Shown here: piece by piece, positions 18,380-26,727 of the stretch
How positions within the stretch are numbered: the first letter of the stretch is position 1
Layout of the letters: each line of letters starts with the position of its first letter
Origin: Rhodopirellula sp.
Lineage (GTDB): Bacteria; Planctomycetota; Planctomycetia; Pirellulales; Thermoguttaceae
Assembly: GCA_012728855.1 (NCBI GenBank)
Contig: JAAYEH010000305.1
Span: 36,512-100,511 of the forward strand
DNA length: 64,000 nucleotides
Reading direction: 5' to 3'
Notes under the pieces: model-generated
Told to the model about the DNA's origin: nothing
What the model saw: only the letters and a program-made list of their open reading frames with translations
Databases searched by the model: none
Program-made: the position numbers and the translations under genes

Positions 18380-19321
18380 TTAGCCAGGCACCGGCACTTC
18401 GTCCACCAGACGCTTTACCAAAGCTTCCACGGCTTCCCGCTGGCCTCCGTGCAAGTAGCCCTTCGTAAGGATGCGATGGGAGAGCACGGGAACAGCGAGG
18501 CGTTTGACGTCATCGGGAACGACATAGGTCCGGCCTTCCAAGAGCGCGGCAGCCTGGCTTGCCCGCGACAAGGCCAGTATTCCTCGAATGCTGACGCCGA
18601 CAAACAGGTCTTCGCTGCGGCGGGTCGACTCGGCAATGTCGAGCAGGTAGGCATGGATCGAGTCGTCGACCTCGACATGGCGCACCGCCTCTTGGAGGTC
18701 CAGGATCTGCTCCCCGCTCAGGACCGGTTGCAGGCGATCGACCGGTTCACCCAGACGGTGGCTGGTCAGGACTTCCAGCTCGTGCCTGCGGTCCGGATAG
18801 CCGATGGAGATTCGCATCAGGAAGCGATCGAGTTGGGCTTCCGGCAGCGGGTAGGTTCCTTCGAACTCCAGCGGGTTCTGGGTGGCGATGACCATGAAGG
18901 GCTGCGGCAACGGATGGGTTTGGCCCTCGATCGACACTTGCGCTTCGCTCATCGCCTCCAGCAGGGCACTCTGCGTCCGCGGCGTCGTTCGGTTGATCTC
19001 GTCAGCCAACAGGATGTTGGTGAACACCGGCCCACGGCTGAAGACAAACTCGTGGTCGCGGGGATCGTAGACACTGCTGCCGGTGATGTCGGCGGGGAGC
19101 AAATCCGGCGTGAATTGGATTCGGCGGAACTGGCCGGAGACACTCTTGGCCAGCGTCTTGCCGATGAGGGTCTTTCCCACGCCCGGAACGTCTTCCAGCA
19201 GGATGTGCTCTCCGGCGAGCAACGCCGTGATGCAGAAGCGGATGATCTCGGGCTTGCCGAGAACCGCTCGCGACATGTTGTCTTCGAGTTGTTTGATCCA
19301 ATTCTCCGTCTCAACAGCCAT
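18380..19321 (-). CDS. MoxR family AAA+ ATPase (first copy)
   Basis: A 313-residue AAA+ ATPase. Walker A is GVGKTLIGKT, Walker B ILLADEINRTTP, sensor 1 ATQNPLEFEG; the MoxR-specific GTYPLPEAQLDRF follows. Such ATPases act as chaperones that load or activate partner vWA-like proteins, here most likely the DUF58 protein encoded next. It heads the MoxR-DUF58-TgpA operon; the ATG at 19319-19321 is the natural start. It is clearly paralogous to the MoxR at 35549-36556, which serves the bat operon. Confidence 0.92.
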   Translation of the reverse strand: MAVETENWIKQLEDNMSRAVLGKPEIIRFCITALLAGEHILLEDVPGVGKTLIGKTLAKSVSGQFRRIQFTPDLLPADITGSSVYDPRDHEFVFSRGPVFTNILLADEINRTTPRTQSALLEAMSEAQVSIEGQTHPLPQPFMVIATQNPLEFEGTYPLPEAQLDRFLMRISIGYPDRRHELEVLTSHRLGEPVDRLQPVLSGEQILDLQEAVRHVEVDDSIHAYLLDIAESTRRSEDLFVGVSIRGILALSRASQAAALLEGRTYVVPDDVKRLAVPVLSHRILTKGYLHGGQREAVEALVKRLVDEVPVPG

Positions 19322-19564
19322 GCAAATCTCCCGCGTCAGAATCCCCCGGCATGCATACCCATGTTATCGTAGCCCCAAAGCATGGGGCGGGTCTAGTGGC
19401 AGGCGGTCAACAGGGGGGCGATTTCTCGACAATCGTTCCTTCGCCGATCCTACAGCATCGTGGTCCTCCGGCCAGGCCCGCTGGCAATCCGCTCTCGATT
19501 CTGGCATGATGGACGGCACGAACGCGGGCGATGTGTTGACCATTTTTCCCGAAGGGAGCCTGCC

Positions 19565-22000
19565 ATGCGCCTTCTGCTTGCGATGCTCTTCTCTCTGATT
19601 TCCGCCGCTTCTCTCGCCGCCGACCTCAAGCTCGATGAGTCGGCGGCGCAACCGGGCCAATGGGGCTATCGGCCCGAAACGGGCACAAGTTCGCAAGTCA
19701 ATCCGCCCAGCTTCTCGTGGCGACCGCAGGGGGAAATCGCAGTTTGGGAGATCCAGTGCGGCCGGGGGGAGTCGTTCGACGAGATCCAGTACGCCGCGGA
19801 CGGACTGGCGTGGAACGTCCATTGCCCGCCGGTTGTCTTCCCGCCCGGAGAGTATGTCTGGCGTTACTGCGGCGCCGACAAGAAAGGGAAGAAAACCGCA
19901 TGGAGCAAGGCGAGGACGTTCGCGGTCCCCAAGGACGCGGTGGAAATGCCGATGCCCCCGCGCGAGGAGCTTTTGGGGCGAATCCCCCCGGCACATCCGC
20001 GTCTGTTCCTCCGGCCGGAAGACCTGCCGCGACTGAAAGAGCTGGTGGCCGGCCCGCTCAAAGGGCAGTATGACGACCTGGTACGGCGTTGTGAAAAGCT
20101 GCTGAAGAACCCGCCGCCGACGAAAGAGCCGGAAAAGTATCCGCCCGGCGTGACCTACAAGGACGAGCAATGGCGCGTCATGTGGTGGGGCAACCGCACC
20201 TATACGATCGCCGCTCTGGACGGCGCCGCCACGCTCGCCTTCACCCGCCTTCTCGGCGGCAAGGAAGAATACGGCCAACTGGCCCGCCGGATCCTGCTCG
20301 ACTGCGCGCGGTGGGATCCGAAAGGCGCGACCGGCTATCGCTACAACGACGAGGCCGGCATGCCCTATGCCTATTACTTCTCCCGCACGTACACGTTCGT
20401 CAACGACCTGCTCAGTGAAGCGGAACGTCGTCAGTGTCGCGACGTGATGAAGGTTCGCGGCGACGAGATGTACAAGCATCTCTGCCCGCGGCATCTCTGG
20501 CAACCGTACGCCAGTCACAGCAACCGGGCCTGGCATTTCCTGGGCGAGATCGGCATCGCCTTTCAGGAGGAAATCGAGGGGGCGGACGACTGGGCCTGGT
20601 TCGCCATGAACGTCTTCTACAACGTCTATCCGGTCTGGTGCGACGACGACGGCGGCTGGCACGAGGGAACCAGTTACTGGAGCAGCTACATCGACCGCTT
20701 CACCTGGTGGGCCGACGTCATGCGCAGCGCGATGGGCATCGACGCCTACCGCAAGCCGTATTTCGCAAGCGTCGGCTATTACCCGATGTATCTCATGCCG
20801 CCGGGCAAGGTGGGCGGCGGCTTCGGCGATCTGACGGCGGCACGAAAGGCGTCGAACAACGTGCCGCTGATGAGTGTTCTGGCCGCGCAGGCCGGCAATC
20901 CCTATTGGCAATGGTACGTGGAAGCGATGGGCGGCCCCTCGTCCGGCGGCGGCTACGTGGGATTCATCCGCGGCGCGCTGCCGGACCTTCAGCCGCAGGA
21001 GCCCAAGGATCTGCCCACCTCGCGGCACTTCCGCGGGATCGGTCAGGCGTATCTCAATTCCACCCTCCTCGATGCCGACGACGACGTGCAAGTCGTCTTC
21101 AAGTCCAGTCCCTTCGGCACCCAGTCGCACGGCTACGAGGCGAACAACTCCTTCCTGCTCTGGGCTTACGGCGAGCGATTGTTGATTCGCAGCGGCTACC
21201 GCGACATCTACGGCAGCGAGCACCACCGCGACTGGATGTGGAGCACCCGTTCGGTCAACAACATCACGGTCGACGGCCACGGGCAGGTGCCCCATTCGGC
21301 CGCGTCGCAGGGCCGGATCGTGGCCTTCAAAACGACTGCGGCGATCGACGTGGTGGTCGGCGAGGCGGGCGAGGCGTATCGCGCCGACGCGAAGGACGAC
21401 AAGAGCCGGCTGCTGGACCGCTTCACCCGTGCGATCCTCTTCGTCAAGCCGGAACTGGTGATCGTCTTCGATCGTCTGGAGGCGAGGCAGGAATCGACTT
21501 ACGAGTATTGGCTCCACGCCGTCAACGAATTCCAGGCCGGCGACCCGCGACGGATCGAAGTCCGCGCCGGCGACGTCGTCTGCCCGATTTCGCTGTTGGC
21601 TCCCGAGGGTCTCACGCTGCGGCAGACCAACCAGTACGATCCCAACCCACGGCCGCGTATCAAGCTCCGCGAATGGCACCTGACGGCGACCACTCCGCAA
21701 CCGGCCGGGAAAGTCGAATTCGTAGCCGTCATGCGGCCTCACCGCAAAGGCGAACGCGTGCCGGAGCAAGGCGAGTTGAAGAAGATCGACGGAGGTTACC
21801 TCTTGAAGGCTGCCGTATCCGACGGCGAGGTTGTGGCCTTGCTTCCCACGAGCGACTCGGCCGCCATCGCCGGAGACGGTTTGAAATCGACCGGCGAGAT
21901 CGTGGTCGAAAAGCGAACGAGACAAGGTGAACGCGTCGAGACGGTCCGGGTTGAGACGGTGGCCGTTGACTTCCACCCGCGTGGAGGTACCATAGAGTAA
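19565..22000 (+). CDS. secreted heparinase II/III-like polysaccharide lyase (DUF4962-type N-terminus)
   Basis: An 811-residue exported protein with a signal peptide (RLLLAMLFSLISAASLAA). Residues about 25-130 are a beta domain (DUF4962-like: NPPSFSWRPQGE), then HPRLFLRPEDLPRLKELV opens the alpha-toroid found in heparinase II/III and alginate lyases. The C-terminal half is the beta-sandwich (GTQSHGYEANNSFLLWAYG, SVNNITVDGHGQ), whose His residues sit where catalytic or metal residues occur in the family. GAAGGGAG lies eight bases before the ATG, one of the few clear ribosome-binding sites here. Substrate is unknown, likely an acidic polysaccharide. It is transcribed away from the MoxR operon. 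Confidence 0.82.
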   Translation: MRLLLAMLFSLISAASLAADLKLDESAAQPGQWGYRPETGTSSQVNPPSFSWRPQGEIAVWEIQCGRGESFDEIQYAADGLAWNVHCPPVVFPPGEYVWRYCGADKKGKKTAWSKARTFAVPKDAVEMPMPPREELLGRIPPAHPRLFLRPEDLPRLKELVAGPLKGQYDDLVRRCEKLLKNPPPTKEPEKYPPGVTYKDEQWRVMWWGNRTYTIAALDGAATLAFTRLLGGKEEYGQLARRILLDCARWDPKGATGYRYNDEAGMPYAYYFSRTYTFVNDLLSEAERRQCRDVMKVRGDEMYKHLCPRHLWQPYASHSNRAWHFLGEIGIAFQEEIEGADDWAWFAMNVFYNVYPVWCDDDGGWHEGTSYWSSYIDRFTWWADVMRSAMGIDAYRKPYFASVGYYPMYLMPPGKVGGGFGDLTAARKASNNVPLMSVLAAQAGNPYWQWYVEAMGGPSSGGGYVGFIRGALPDLQPQEPKDLPTSRHFRGIGQAYLNSTLLDADDDVQVVFKSSPFGTQSHGYEANNSFLLWAYGERLLIRSGYRDIYGSEHHRDWMWSTRSVNNITVDGHGQVPHSAASQGRIVAFKTTAAIDVVVGEAGEAYRADAKDDKSRLLDRFTRAILFVKPELVIVFDRLEARQESTYEYWLHAVNEFQAGDPRRIEVRAGDVVCPISLLAPEGLTLRQTNQYDPNPRPRIKLREWHLTATTPQPAGKVEFVAVMRPHRKGERVPEQGELKKIDGGYLLKAAVSDGEVVALLPTSDSAAIAGDGLKSTGEIVVEKRTRQGERVETVRVETVAVDFHPRGGTIE

Positions 22001-22122
22001 CAGACCCTCGATTTGCGGAGGAGTTTCGACAACGCGAAAGGGTATGGCGTCGATCTTCGCCATAGGGACGCAGGGTGGTCGGGCCGCCATCCGGTAAGTA
22101 GTTCGCTACACCGGAGGGCGTG

Positions 22123-22479
22123 ATGCCTCAACATCCCGATGAAGTCCGTACACAGCAAGAGCCAAACGCCGAGGGCAGCACAGCGGGCTGTCTTGCCCGC
22201 TTGTTCTGGATGATGCTCGGCAATCTTCTCTTGGCAGTGGCCGCATTCAAGATTTTCGAAGGGCCGTCGTTCGGTCTCACCGGGGCCGATGTCGCTTATT
22301 GGCTCACGGTTGCCTGTCTGGCGGGAGTCCGATATGCCGACATTCGCTATTGGGGCGGCAAAAAGGCCGACGGCGATCCCGCTACAATGTCCGATTGGCA
22401 GCGTTACAGCGTCATTTTGATCAGCGTCGCCGCGGCGGCCTGGGGCGTGCTCCACCTGGTGGCAGAGCATAGTCTCTGA
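22123..22479 (+). CDS. small membrane protein of unknown function
   Basis: A 118-residue protein with three hydrophobic segments (residues about 28-45, 55-70 and 95-112). No family recognised. The ATG at 22123 is preceded by GGAGGG with good spacing; a GTG directly before it is also in frame. It stands between the lyase gene and the AarF-like kinase gene on the same strand. The N-terminal 20 residues are hydrophilic and rich in Gln/Glu. Confidence 0.6.
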   Translation: MPQHPDEVRTQQEPNAEGSTAGCLARLFWMMLGNLLLAVAAFKIFEGPSFGLTGADVAYWLTVACLAGVRYADIRYWGGKKADGDPATMSDWQRYSVILISVAAAAWGVLHLVAEHSL

Positions 22480-22636
22480 TTTGACACTTCGCGCCGCCGC
22501 GATCATCATGGCGCCGCATAATTGAACGAATATTTCGCTGCGATCTTTGGCAATTCGCGGCAACATGAACCGTCTCTTGCCCGCACGCCGCCGGCGTACG
22601 CTATACTGGTAAGTGTACCTCCGACGGTTCGGCTCC

Positions 22637-24280
22637 ATGCGCATCAGCTCGATTCCACAGATTTACCGCCACGGCTACCGCTCGACGGAGATTTTCACCG
22701 TCTTGAGCCGCTATGGTCTTGCCGACTGGCTGGGACGCGTGGGACTCGGCCCCAAATCGACCGGCGGCGCAACCATCGCCCACAGCCCGTGGGAAACGCG
22801 GGTGCGAATGGCGTTGGCGGAGTTGGGCCCCACCTTCATCAAGCTGGGGCAGGTGCTCAGCACCCGTCCCGATCTGGTCGGAGTCCGATTGGCCGACGAA
22901 TTGAAGCACCTGCAAGCCGACGTGCCGGGCGACTCGGCGGAGCAGGTTCGCAAGACAATCGAGTTGGAGTTAGGCAGGCCGGTTTCCGATCTCTTCGCGG
23001 AATTCGACGGGGAGCCGATGGCCTCGGCCTCGATCGGCCAGGTCCATCGAGCGCGGCTGAAGACCGGCGAGGCCGTGGTCGTCAAGGTTCAGCACGCGGA
23101 TATCCAACGGAAGATCGAGGTCGATCTGGACATCCTTGGCGGCCTGGCGATGTTGGCCGAGATGAATGCCGACCTGCAGAATTATCGTCCCCGCGCCATC
23201 GCGGCCGAATTCCACCGCACCTTGATGCGGGAACTCGATTTCGGTCGCGAACAGCGGCAAATGCTGCAGTTCTCTCGTGATTTCTCCGGCAATCCGTGCG
23301 TTCACATCCCGAGGCCCTACCCGGAGTTGTCCACCTCGCGCGTGCTCACGATGGAGTTGATCGAGGGGATCAAGCTGGAAGAGCACGAACGACTGGCCGA
23401 GGAAGGCTTCGATTTGTCGGAACTCGCCCGCACGGGCGCGAGGCTCTACCTGGACATGATCTTCGGCAACGGCTTCTACCATGCCGACCCGCATCCCGGC
23501 AACGTCTTGATCATGGACGGCAACGTGATCGGATTGCTCGATTTCGGCATGGTCGGCCGGATCGACGAGCGTTTGCAGGAAGACATCGAGGAGGCGCTCA
23601 TCGCGCTGAGCAATCAGGACGCCGAGCACCTCGCCGCGGTGATCGTCCGCGTCGGCAAGGTTCCGCCCGAGCTGGATCGCGTCGCGCTCGCGCTCGATTT
23701 AACCGACTTCATCTCCCACTACACCACGCAGCAGGTGGACGATTTCGACGTCGGCGGAGCCCTGCGGGAGATGGTTGAACTGATCCGCCGCTATCGCATT
23801 CGGCTCCCCGCGCGGATCGCCATGCTGATCAAGGTATTGATCACGCTGGAGGGGACGGCTCAGTTGCTCAATCCACAGTTCAACCTGCTGGAGATCATGC
23901 AGCCGTACCGCAAGAAGATGCTCCTTCGCCGCTACTCGCCTAAGCGGCACCTGCGGAGATTGCAGCGGTTCTACTCCGATCTGGAGCAACTGCTGCGGAT
24001 CCTGCCGCAAGGCATCGTCGATATCCTCGAACAAGTCCAAAGCGGCGCCTTCGACGTCCACTTGGACCACCGCGGCCTGGAACCTTCCGTCAACCGTCTC
24101 GTGCTGGGCATGTTGGCGTCGGCGCTGTTTCTGGGGTCGTCGCTCCTGTTGAGCAACAAGGTTCCGCCGCAGGTCGGAGACGTTTCCCTCCTCGGAGTGA
24201 CCGGTTGCCTGGCGGCGATCTTCTTGGGATTGCGACTGTGGCGAGCCATCAACAAGTCGGGCAGACTCGATCGCCGCTAG
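22637..24280 (+). CDS. ABC1/AarF/UbiB family atypical kinase
   Basis: A 547-residue membrane-associated protein of the UbiB family, atypical kinases or ATPases linked to isoprenoid quinone synthesis and lipid homeostasis. All signature elements are present: GPTFIKLGQVLSTRPDL, the Ala-rich loop ASASIGQVHRA in place of a glycine-rich loop, VVVKVQH with the ATP-binding lysine, the catalytic loop FYHADPHPGNVL and the metal-binding DFG in LLDFGMVGR. Two C-terminal membrane helices (about residues 490-535) anchor it. The ATG at 22637 is preferred over one eight codons upstream because the family begins close to the IPQIYRHGYR segment. No quinone-biosynthesis genes are adjacent. Confidence 0.9.
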   Translation: MRISSIPQIYRHGYRSTEIFTVLSRYGLADWLGRVGLGPKSTGGATIAHSPWETRVRMALAELGPTFIKLGQVLSTRPDLVGVRLADELKHLQADVPGDSAEQVRKTIELELGRPVSDLFAEFDGEPMASASIGQVHRARLKTGEAVVVKVQHADIQRKIEVDLDILGGLAMLAEMNADLQNYRPRAIAAEFHRTLMRELDFGREQRQMLQFSRDFSGNPCVHIPRPYPELSTSRVLTMELIEGIKLEEHERLAEEGFDLSELARTGARLYLDMIFGNGFYHADPHPGNVLIMDGNVIGLLDFGMVGRIDERLQEDIEEALIALSNQDAEHLAAVIVRVGKVPPELDRVALALDLTDFISHYTTQQVDDFDVGGALREMVELIRRYRIRLPARIAMLIKVLITLEGTAQLLNPQFNLLEIMQPYRKKMLLRRYSPKRHLRRLQRFYSDLEQLLRILPQGIVDILEQVQSGAFDVHLDHRGLEPSVNRLVLGMLASALFLGSSLLLSNKVPPQVGDVSLLGVTGCLAAIFLGLRLWRAINKSGRLDRR

Positions 24281-24298
24281 TCTCGTCCCTCGTGCCCG

Positions 24299-24484
24299 TC
24301 AAAACGTGCTCGGCGGACCACTCGGGGCGGCGGGCAAAGTCGCTTCGGAAACGCCGCGGTTGGCTGTCCACTCGGCGAGAACGCAGCCCACCTGTTTGTC
24401 GAGTTCGTCGAGCTGATCGAGGAGTTCGTCGTGGCGGGCGTCGAGTTCGAGGAGGGTCTGGAACTGGCGGTAGGCGTCGTCCAT
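24299..24484 (-). CDS. small hypothetical protein with coiled-coil-like start
   Basis: A 61-residue ORF convergent to the AarF-like gene, ending 18 bases from it. The first 30 residues are heptad-like and acidic (FQTLLELDARHDELLDQLDELDKQV); the rest is Pro/Ser-rich. A compact helical hairpin protein is plausible. No family recognised, and it could be non-coding. Confidence 0.4.
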   Translation of the reverse strand: MDDAYRQFQTLLELDARHDELLDQLDELDKQVGCVLAEWTANRGVSEATLPAAPSGPPSTF

Positions 24485-24884
24485 GGGTCATTCGTCATTG
24501 GTCTTGGTCATCGGCCGATTCACTAAGGCAATCGGTCCGCGAGGGGCCTCGGTTTCAGTCCGGTTTTCATGAAGGGTCAGCCTGGGCGGCTTGGAGAGGT
24601 TATTCGGGCCACCAAGCGGCCGTTCCGTGTCGGATGGACGCCGCACCGCCCGACGAACTCGAAATGGTCGGGGCAACTGCCGATAAACTAGCGGTGACGT
24701 CACATGGTTCGCCGGACCGTGGTGACCGAGACGGCAGGTGGACCGCACTGGTTGCGGCAATTCACTCGCGTAGGTGGGTTTGTCCAAGCCTTCCGAGTAC
24801 CGCCATCCTCTCAACCATGCCAAGAAAACGGCCCCCTTAGTAGCCCGACGGGCCACGCTTCAGGCGATCGGGATGCCGTACGTC
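24485..24884. other. non-coding stretch upstream of rpsU
   Basis: About 400 bases with no gene I can support. A 122-codon leftward ORF (24488-24856) has arginine- and proline-rich composition, no recognisable domain and no ribosome-binding site, and looks like decayed sequence. No tRNA or structured RNA was recognised. Confidence 0.5.
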
Positions 24885-24914
24885 TGGACAAAGTCCGGCG
24901 ATGCAATGTACATT
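24885..24914 (+). promoter_or_regulatory. candidate sigma-70-type promoter for rpsU
   Basis: TGGACA (24885-24890) and TACATT (24909-24914) are separated by 18 bases, 63 bases before the rpsU start. The match to -35/-10 consensus is 5 and 4 of 6. Prediction by eye only. Confidence 0.35.
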
Positions 24915-24977
24915 AGGGACATGCCGCTCGCGGTAATCTTGGGTATTTGAGTCGGCGGTTTTGAAAAGGAGGAATGA

Positions 24978-25175
24978 GTGGTCAAGCTGACGTTGCGGGA
25001 CAACGAGTCCATTCAAGAGGCGGTGCGACGCTTCCGGAAGCTGGTCGAGCGGAGTGGAATCAAGAAAGAAATGCGTCGCCGCGAGTTTTACGAGAAGCCG
25101 AGTGAGACCAAGCGCCGCGCGCGGCTTCGTGCCGAACGCCGCAGCCGCCGTACTCTCACGATGCCCGGCGTCTAA
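24978..25175 (+). CDS. rpsU: 30S ribosomal protein S21
   Basis: A 65-residue basic protein matching bS21: LRDNESIQEAVRRFRKLVER at the start, then KKEMRRREFYEKPSETKRR and an arginine-rich tail. It binds the small ribosomal subunit near the anti-Shine-Dalgarno end of 16S rRNA. The start is GTG at 24978-24980, preceded by a very strong AAGGAGGA (24967-24974). An overlapping ATG at 24974 is out of frame. The strong Shine-Dalgarno stands out in a window where such sites are rare. It is monocistronic: remnants follow. Confidence 0.95.
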   Translation: MVKLTLRDNESIQEAVRRFRKLVERSGIKKEMRRREFYEKPSETKRRARLRAERRSRRTLTMPGV

Positions 25176-25603
25176 CGAGCCTTCTCCGCCTTCCGTCTTC
25201 CGTTGACTTGCTGCGGCGGCGGTCTGCGCCGGCGGAAGGCTTCTGCCCCTTCGAATGTGCCGCCGCCGGCTGACCGCGGGTTCACTCGCCCACGTAACGG
25301 AGGGCGACCATTTTGCGGTGCTGCAGGGGCGCCTGATCGATCGAACGGATCAGGTCCATGTCGAACTTCAAGTAGCCCGTCGACGTCGATGCAGCCATGC
25401 TCGGCGCCGACGGCAAACCGCGGGCCGAACTGTTCCGTTCCGACGGCATGCTTCTCCGTGCGGAAGGTTGCCGGCTCTGGACCGACCTGGTGCGACTGCA
25501 ACTGAAGCTTGATTGATTCTCCACGGCCCGGCTGCTACCATCAAGGGGTTGCAGTCTCGATCGATGCGACCTTTCTTTCCTCGCCGATTCCTTGGAGGAC
25601 GCC
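25176..25603. other. intergenic stretch with gene remnants
   Basis: About 430 bases downstream of rpsU. It includes the EAL-like remnant at 25282-25374. The remainder has no intact gene; the last 60 bases form the leader of the cysteine-rich gene, ending in a GGAGG ribosome-binding site. Confidence 0.5.
25282..25374 (-). pseudogene. remnant of an EAL-type cyclic-di-GMP phosphodiesterase domain
   Basis: A 30-codon stretch ending in a stop reads YLKFDMDLIRSIDQAP followed by RKMVAL. This matches the EAL-domain segment (D.lKfDm.lIr.id..p..r..lv) that contains a metal-binding Asp. Nothing upstream in the same frame resembles the rest of the domain; a neighbouring frame carries AVGAEHGCIDVDG. It looks like a decayed fragment with frameshifts, but the match is short. 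Confidence 0.4.
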
Positions 25604-26680
25604 ATGAGCCAGTCACTCGACCGACGTAACTTCGCCAAAGTCGGGGCGTTCGCGGCGCTCGGCTGGGCCTCGCGCGAGACCGCCGCCGGCATCCCGGCTG
25701 ACACGACGGCTTGCCCCAAAGTGATCGACCTTCGGCCCTATCAACTGATGTGCATCCTCTGCCGGATCGGCGAAGGCGAGGACATCGGCGACGCGAGGCT
25801 TGCCGAAATCCTGGCGGCGGTGCGGGAGGATCCCAAGGTTCCCCTCCGGCTCCGCTGCCATGCCGATTCGGTCTACCAGTACCAGGATCCCGGTTCCGCC
25901 GGCGATTCGCCCGAAGGAGAGCTGTTCAACGCCAAACGCGATCTCGACATCCTCCAGAAACTTGGCCTCGTTCCCGGCGACGCTCGTCCGGCGATCGACC
26001 TTTTTCAACGGCTGCTGGCCAATATCTCCACCGCCAAGAATGTCTGCGGCTATGAGACCTTCACCGCCGAGACCTGGCGTGGATGCTCGCGGGCTCAAAG
26101 CGGATATTATGAAAAGGGCCATGCGCTGGGCATCTCGGCGGTGATCCCGCCACGAAGCAAGGAAGAGAAGGCCGCTTACAAGACAACATCCGTCGCGGAA
26201 ATCGCCGAAGCCAAGACCCTTCGCATTCGGCCGCACCATCTGATGTGCATGAGCTGCTTCTACGGGGGCCGCATCGACAACTTGGCGCCGATCCAGGAAG
26301 ACAATCTCTTTGAGGCGATCGACGCGATTCAGAAGAAACCGGATATCCCGATCACGCTCATCCGGGGAACCTGCATGATCTGCCCGCCCTGCTCGCACTA
26401 CGACTCGAAAACCGGCCTCTGCCTCGGCGGCCGAAGCATGGCCCTGCGGGATCAGAAAAAGGATCTGGACGTCTTGCAGAAGCTCGGGTTGAAATACGGC
26501 GACACGCTTCCCGCGAAGAACCTGCTCGAGCAGCTCTATGCGAAGATTCCGTCCACTCGCGACATCTGCGGGTGGGGTGATGGCAAGGAAAGAGCGCCGG
26601 AGTGGAGCGTCTGCGGGGATCCGGATGGGAGAAAAGAGTACGGCAAAGCCCGGATCGCAAGACTGGGGCTGAAAGGCTGA
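25604..26680 (+). CDS. Tat-exported cysteine-rich protein with two DUF1284-like repeats
   Basis: A 358-residue protein. The N-terminus has a twin-arginine signal (LDRRNFAKVGAFAALGWAS). The mature part is an internal duplication: LRPYQLMCILC near residue 44 and IRPHHLMCMSC near residue 208 open two halves that align through DLDILQKLGL and DLDVLQKLGL to CGYE and CGWGDG. The second half is cysteine-rich (MCMSC, CMICPPC, LCLGG), as in DUF1284 proteins suspected to hold an iron-sulfur cluster; the first half has lost most of these cysteines. Tat export would fit a folded protein with a bound metal cofactor. GGAGG lies before the ATG. The reaction, if any, is unknown. Confidence 0.7.
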   Translation: MSQSLDRRNFAKVGAFAALGWASRETAAGIPADTTACPKVIDLRPYQLMCILCRIGEGEDIGDARLAEILAAVREDPKVPLRLRCHADSVYQYQDPGSAGDSPEGELFNAKRDLDILQKLGLVPGDARPAIDLFQRLLANISTAKNVCGYETFTAETWRGCSRAQSGYYEKGHALGISAVIPPRSKEEKAAYKTTSVAEIAEAKTLRIRPHHLMCMSCFYGGRIDNLAPIQEDNLFEAIDAIQKKPDIPITLIRGTCMICPPCSHYDSKTGLCLGGRSMALRDQKKDLDVLQKLGLKYGDTLPAKNLLEQLYAKIPSTRDICGWGDGKERAPEWSVCGDPDGRKEYGKARIARLGLKG

Positions 26681-26727
26681 GCGGTGATCGAGAATCCCTA
26701 TCCACCGACTGAAAGAGGAGCGATGCG

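Noticed and set aside
19364..22090. 908-codon ORF antisense to the lyase gene
   Set aside because: Low-complexity arginine/valine-rich shadow of a GC-rich gene; no domain, and the sense protein has clear signal peptide and family motifs.
24488..24856. 122-codon leftward ORF upstream of rpsU
   Set aside because: No domain, biased composition, no start signal; probably decayed sequence.
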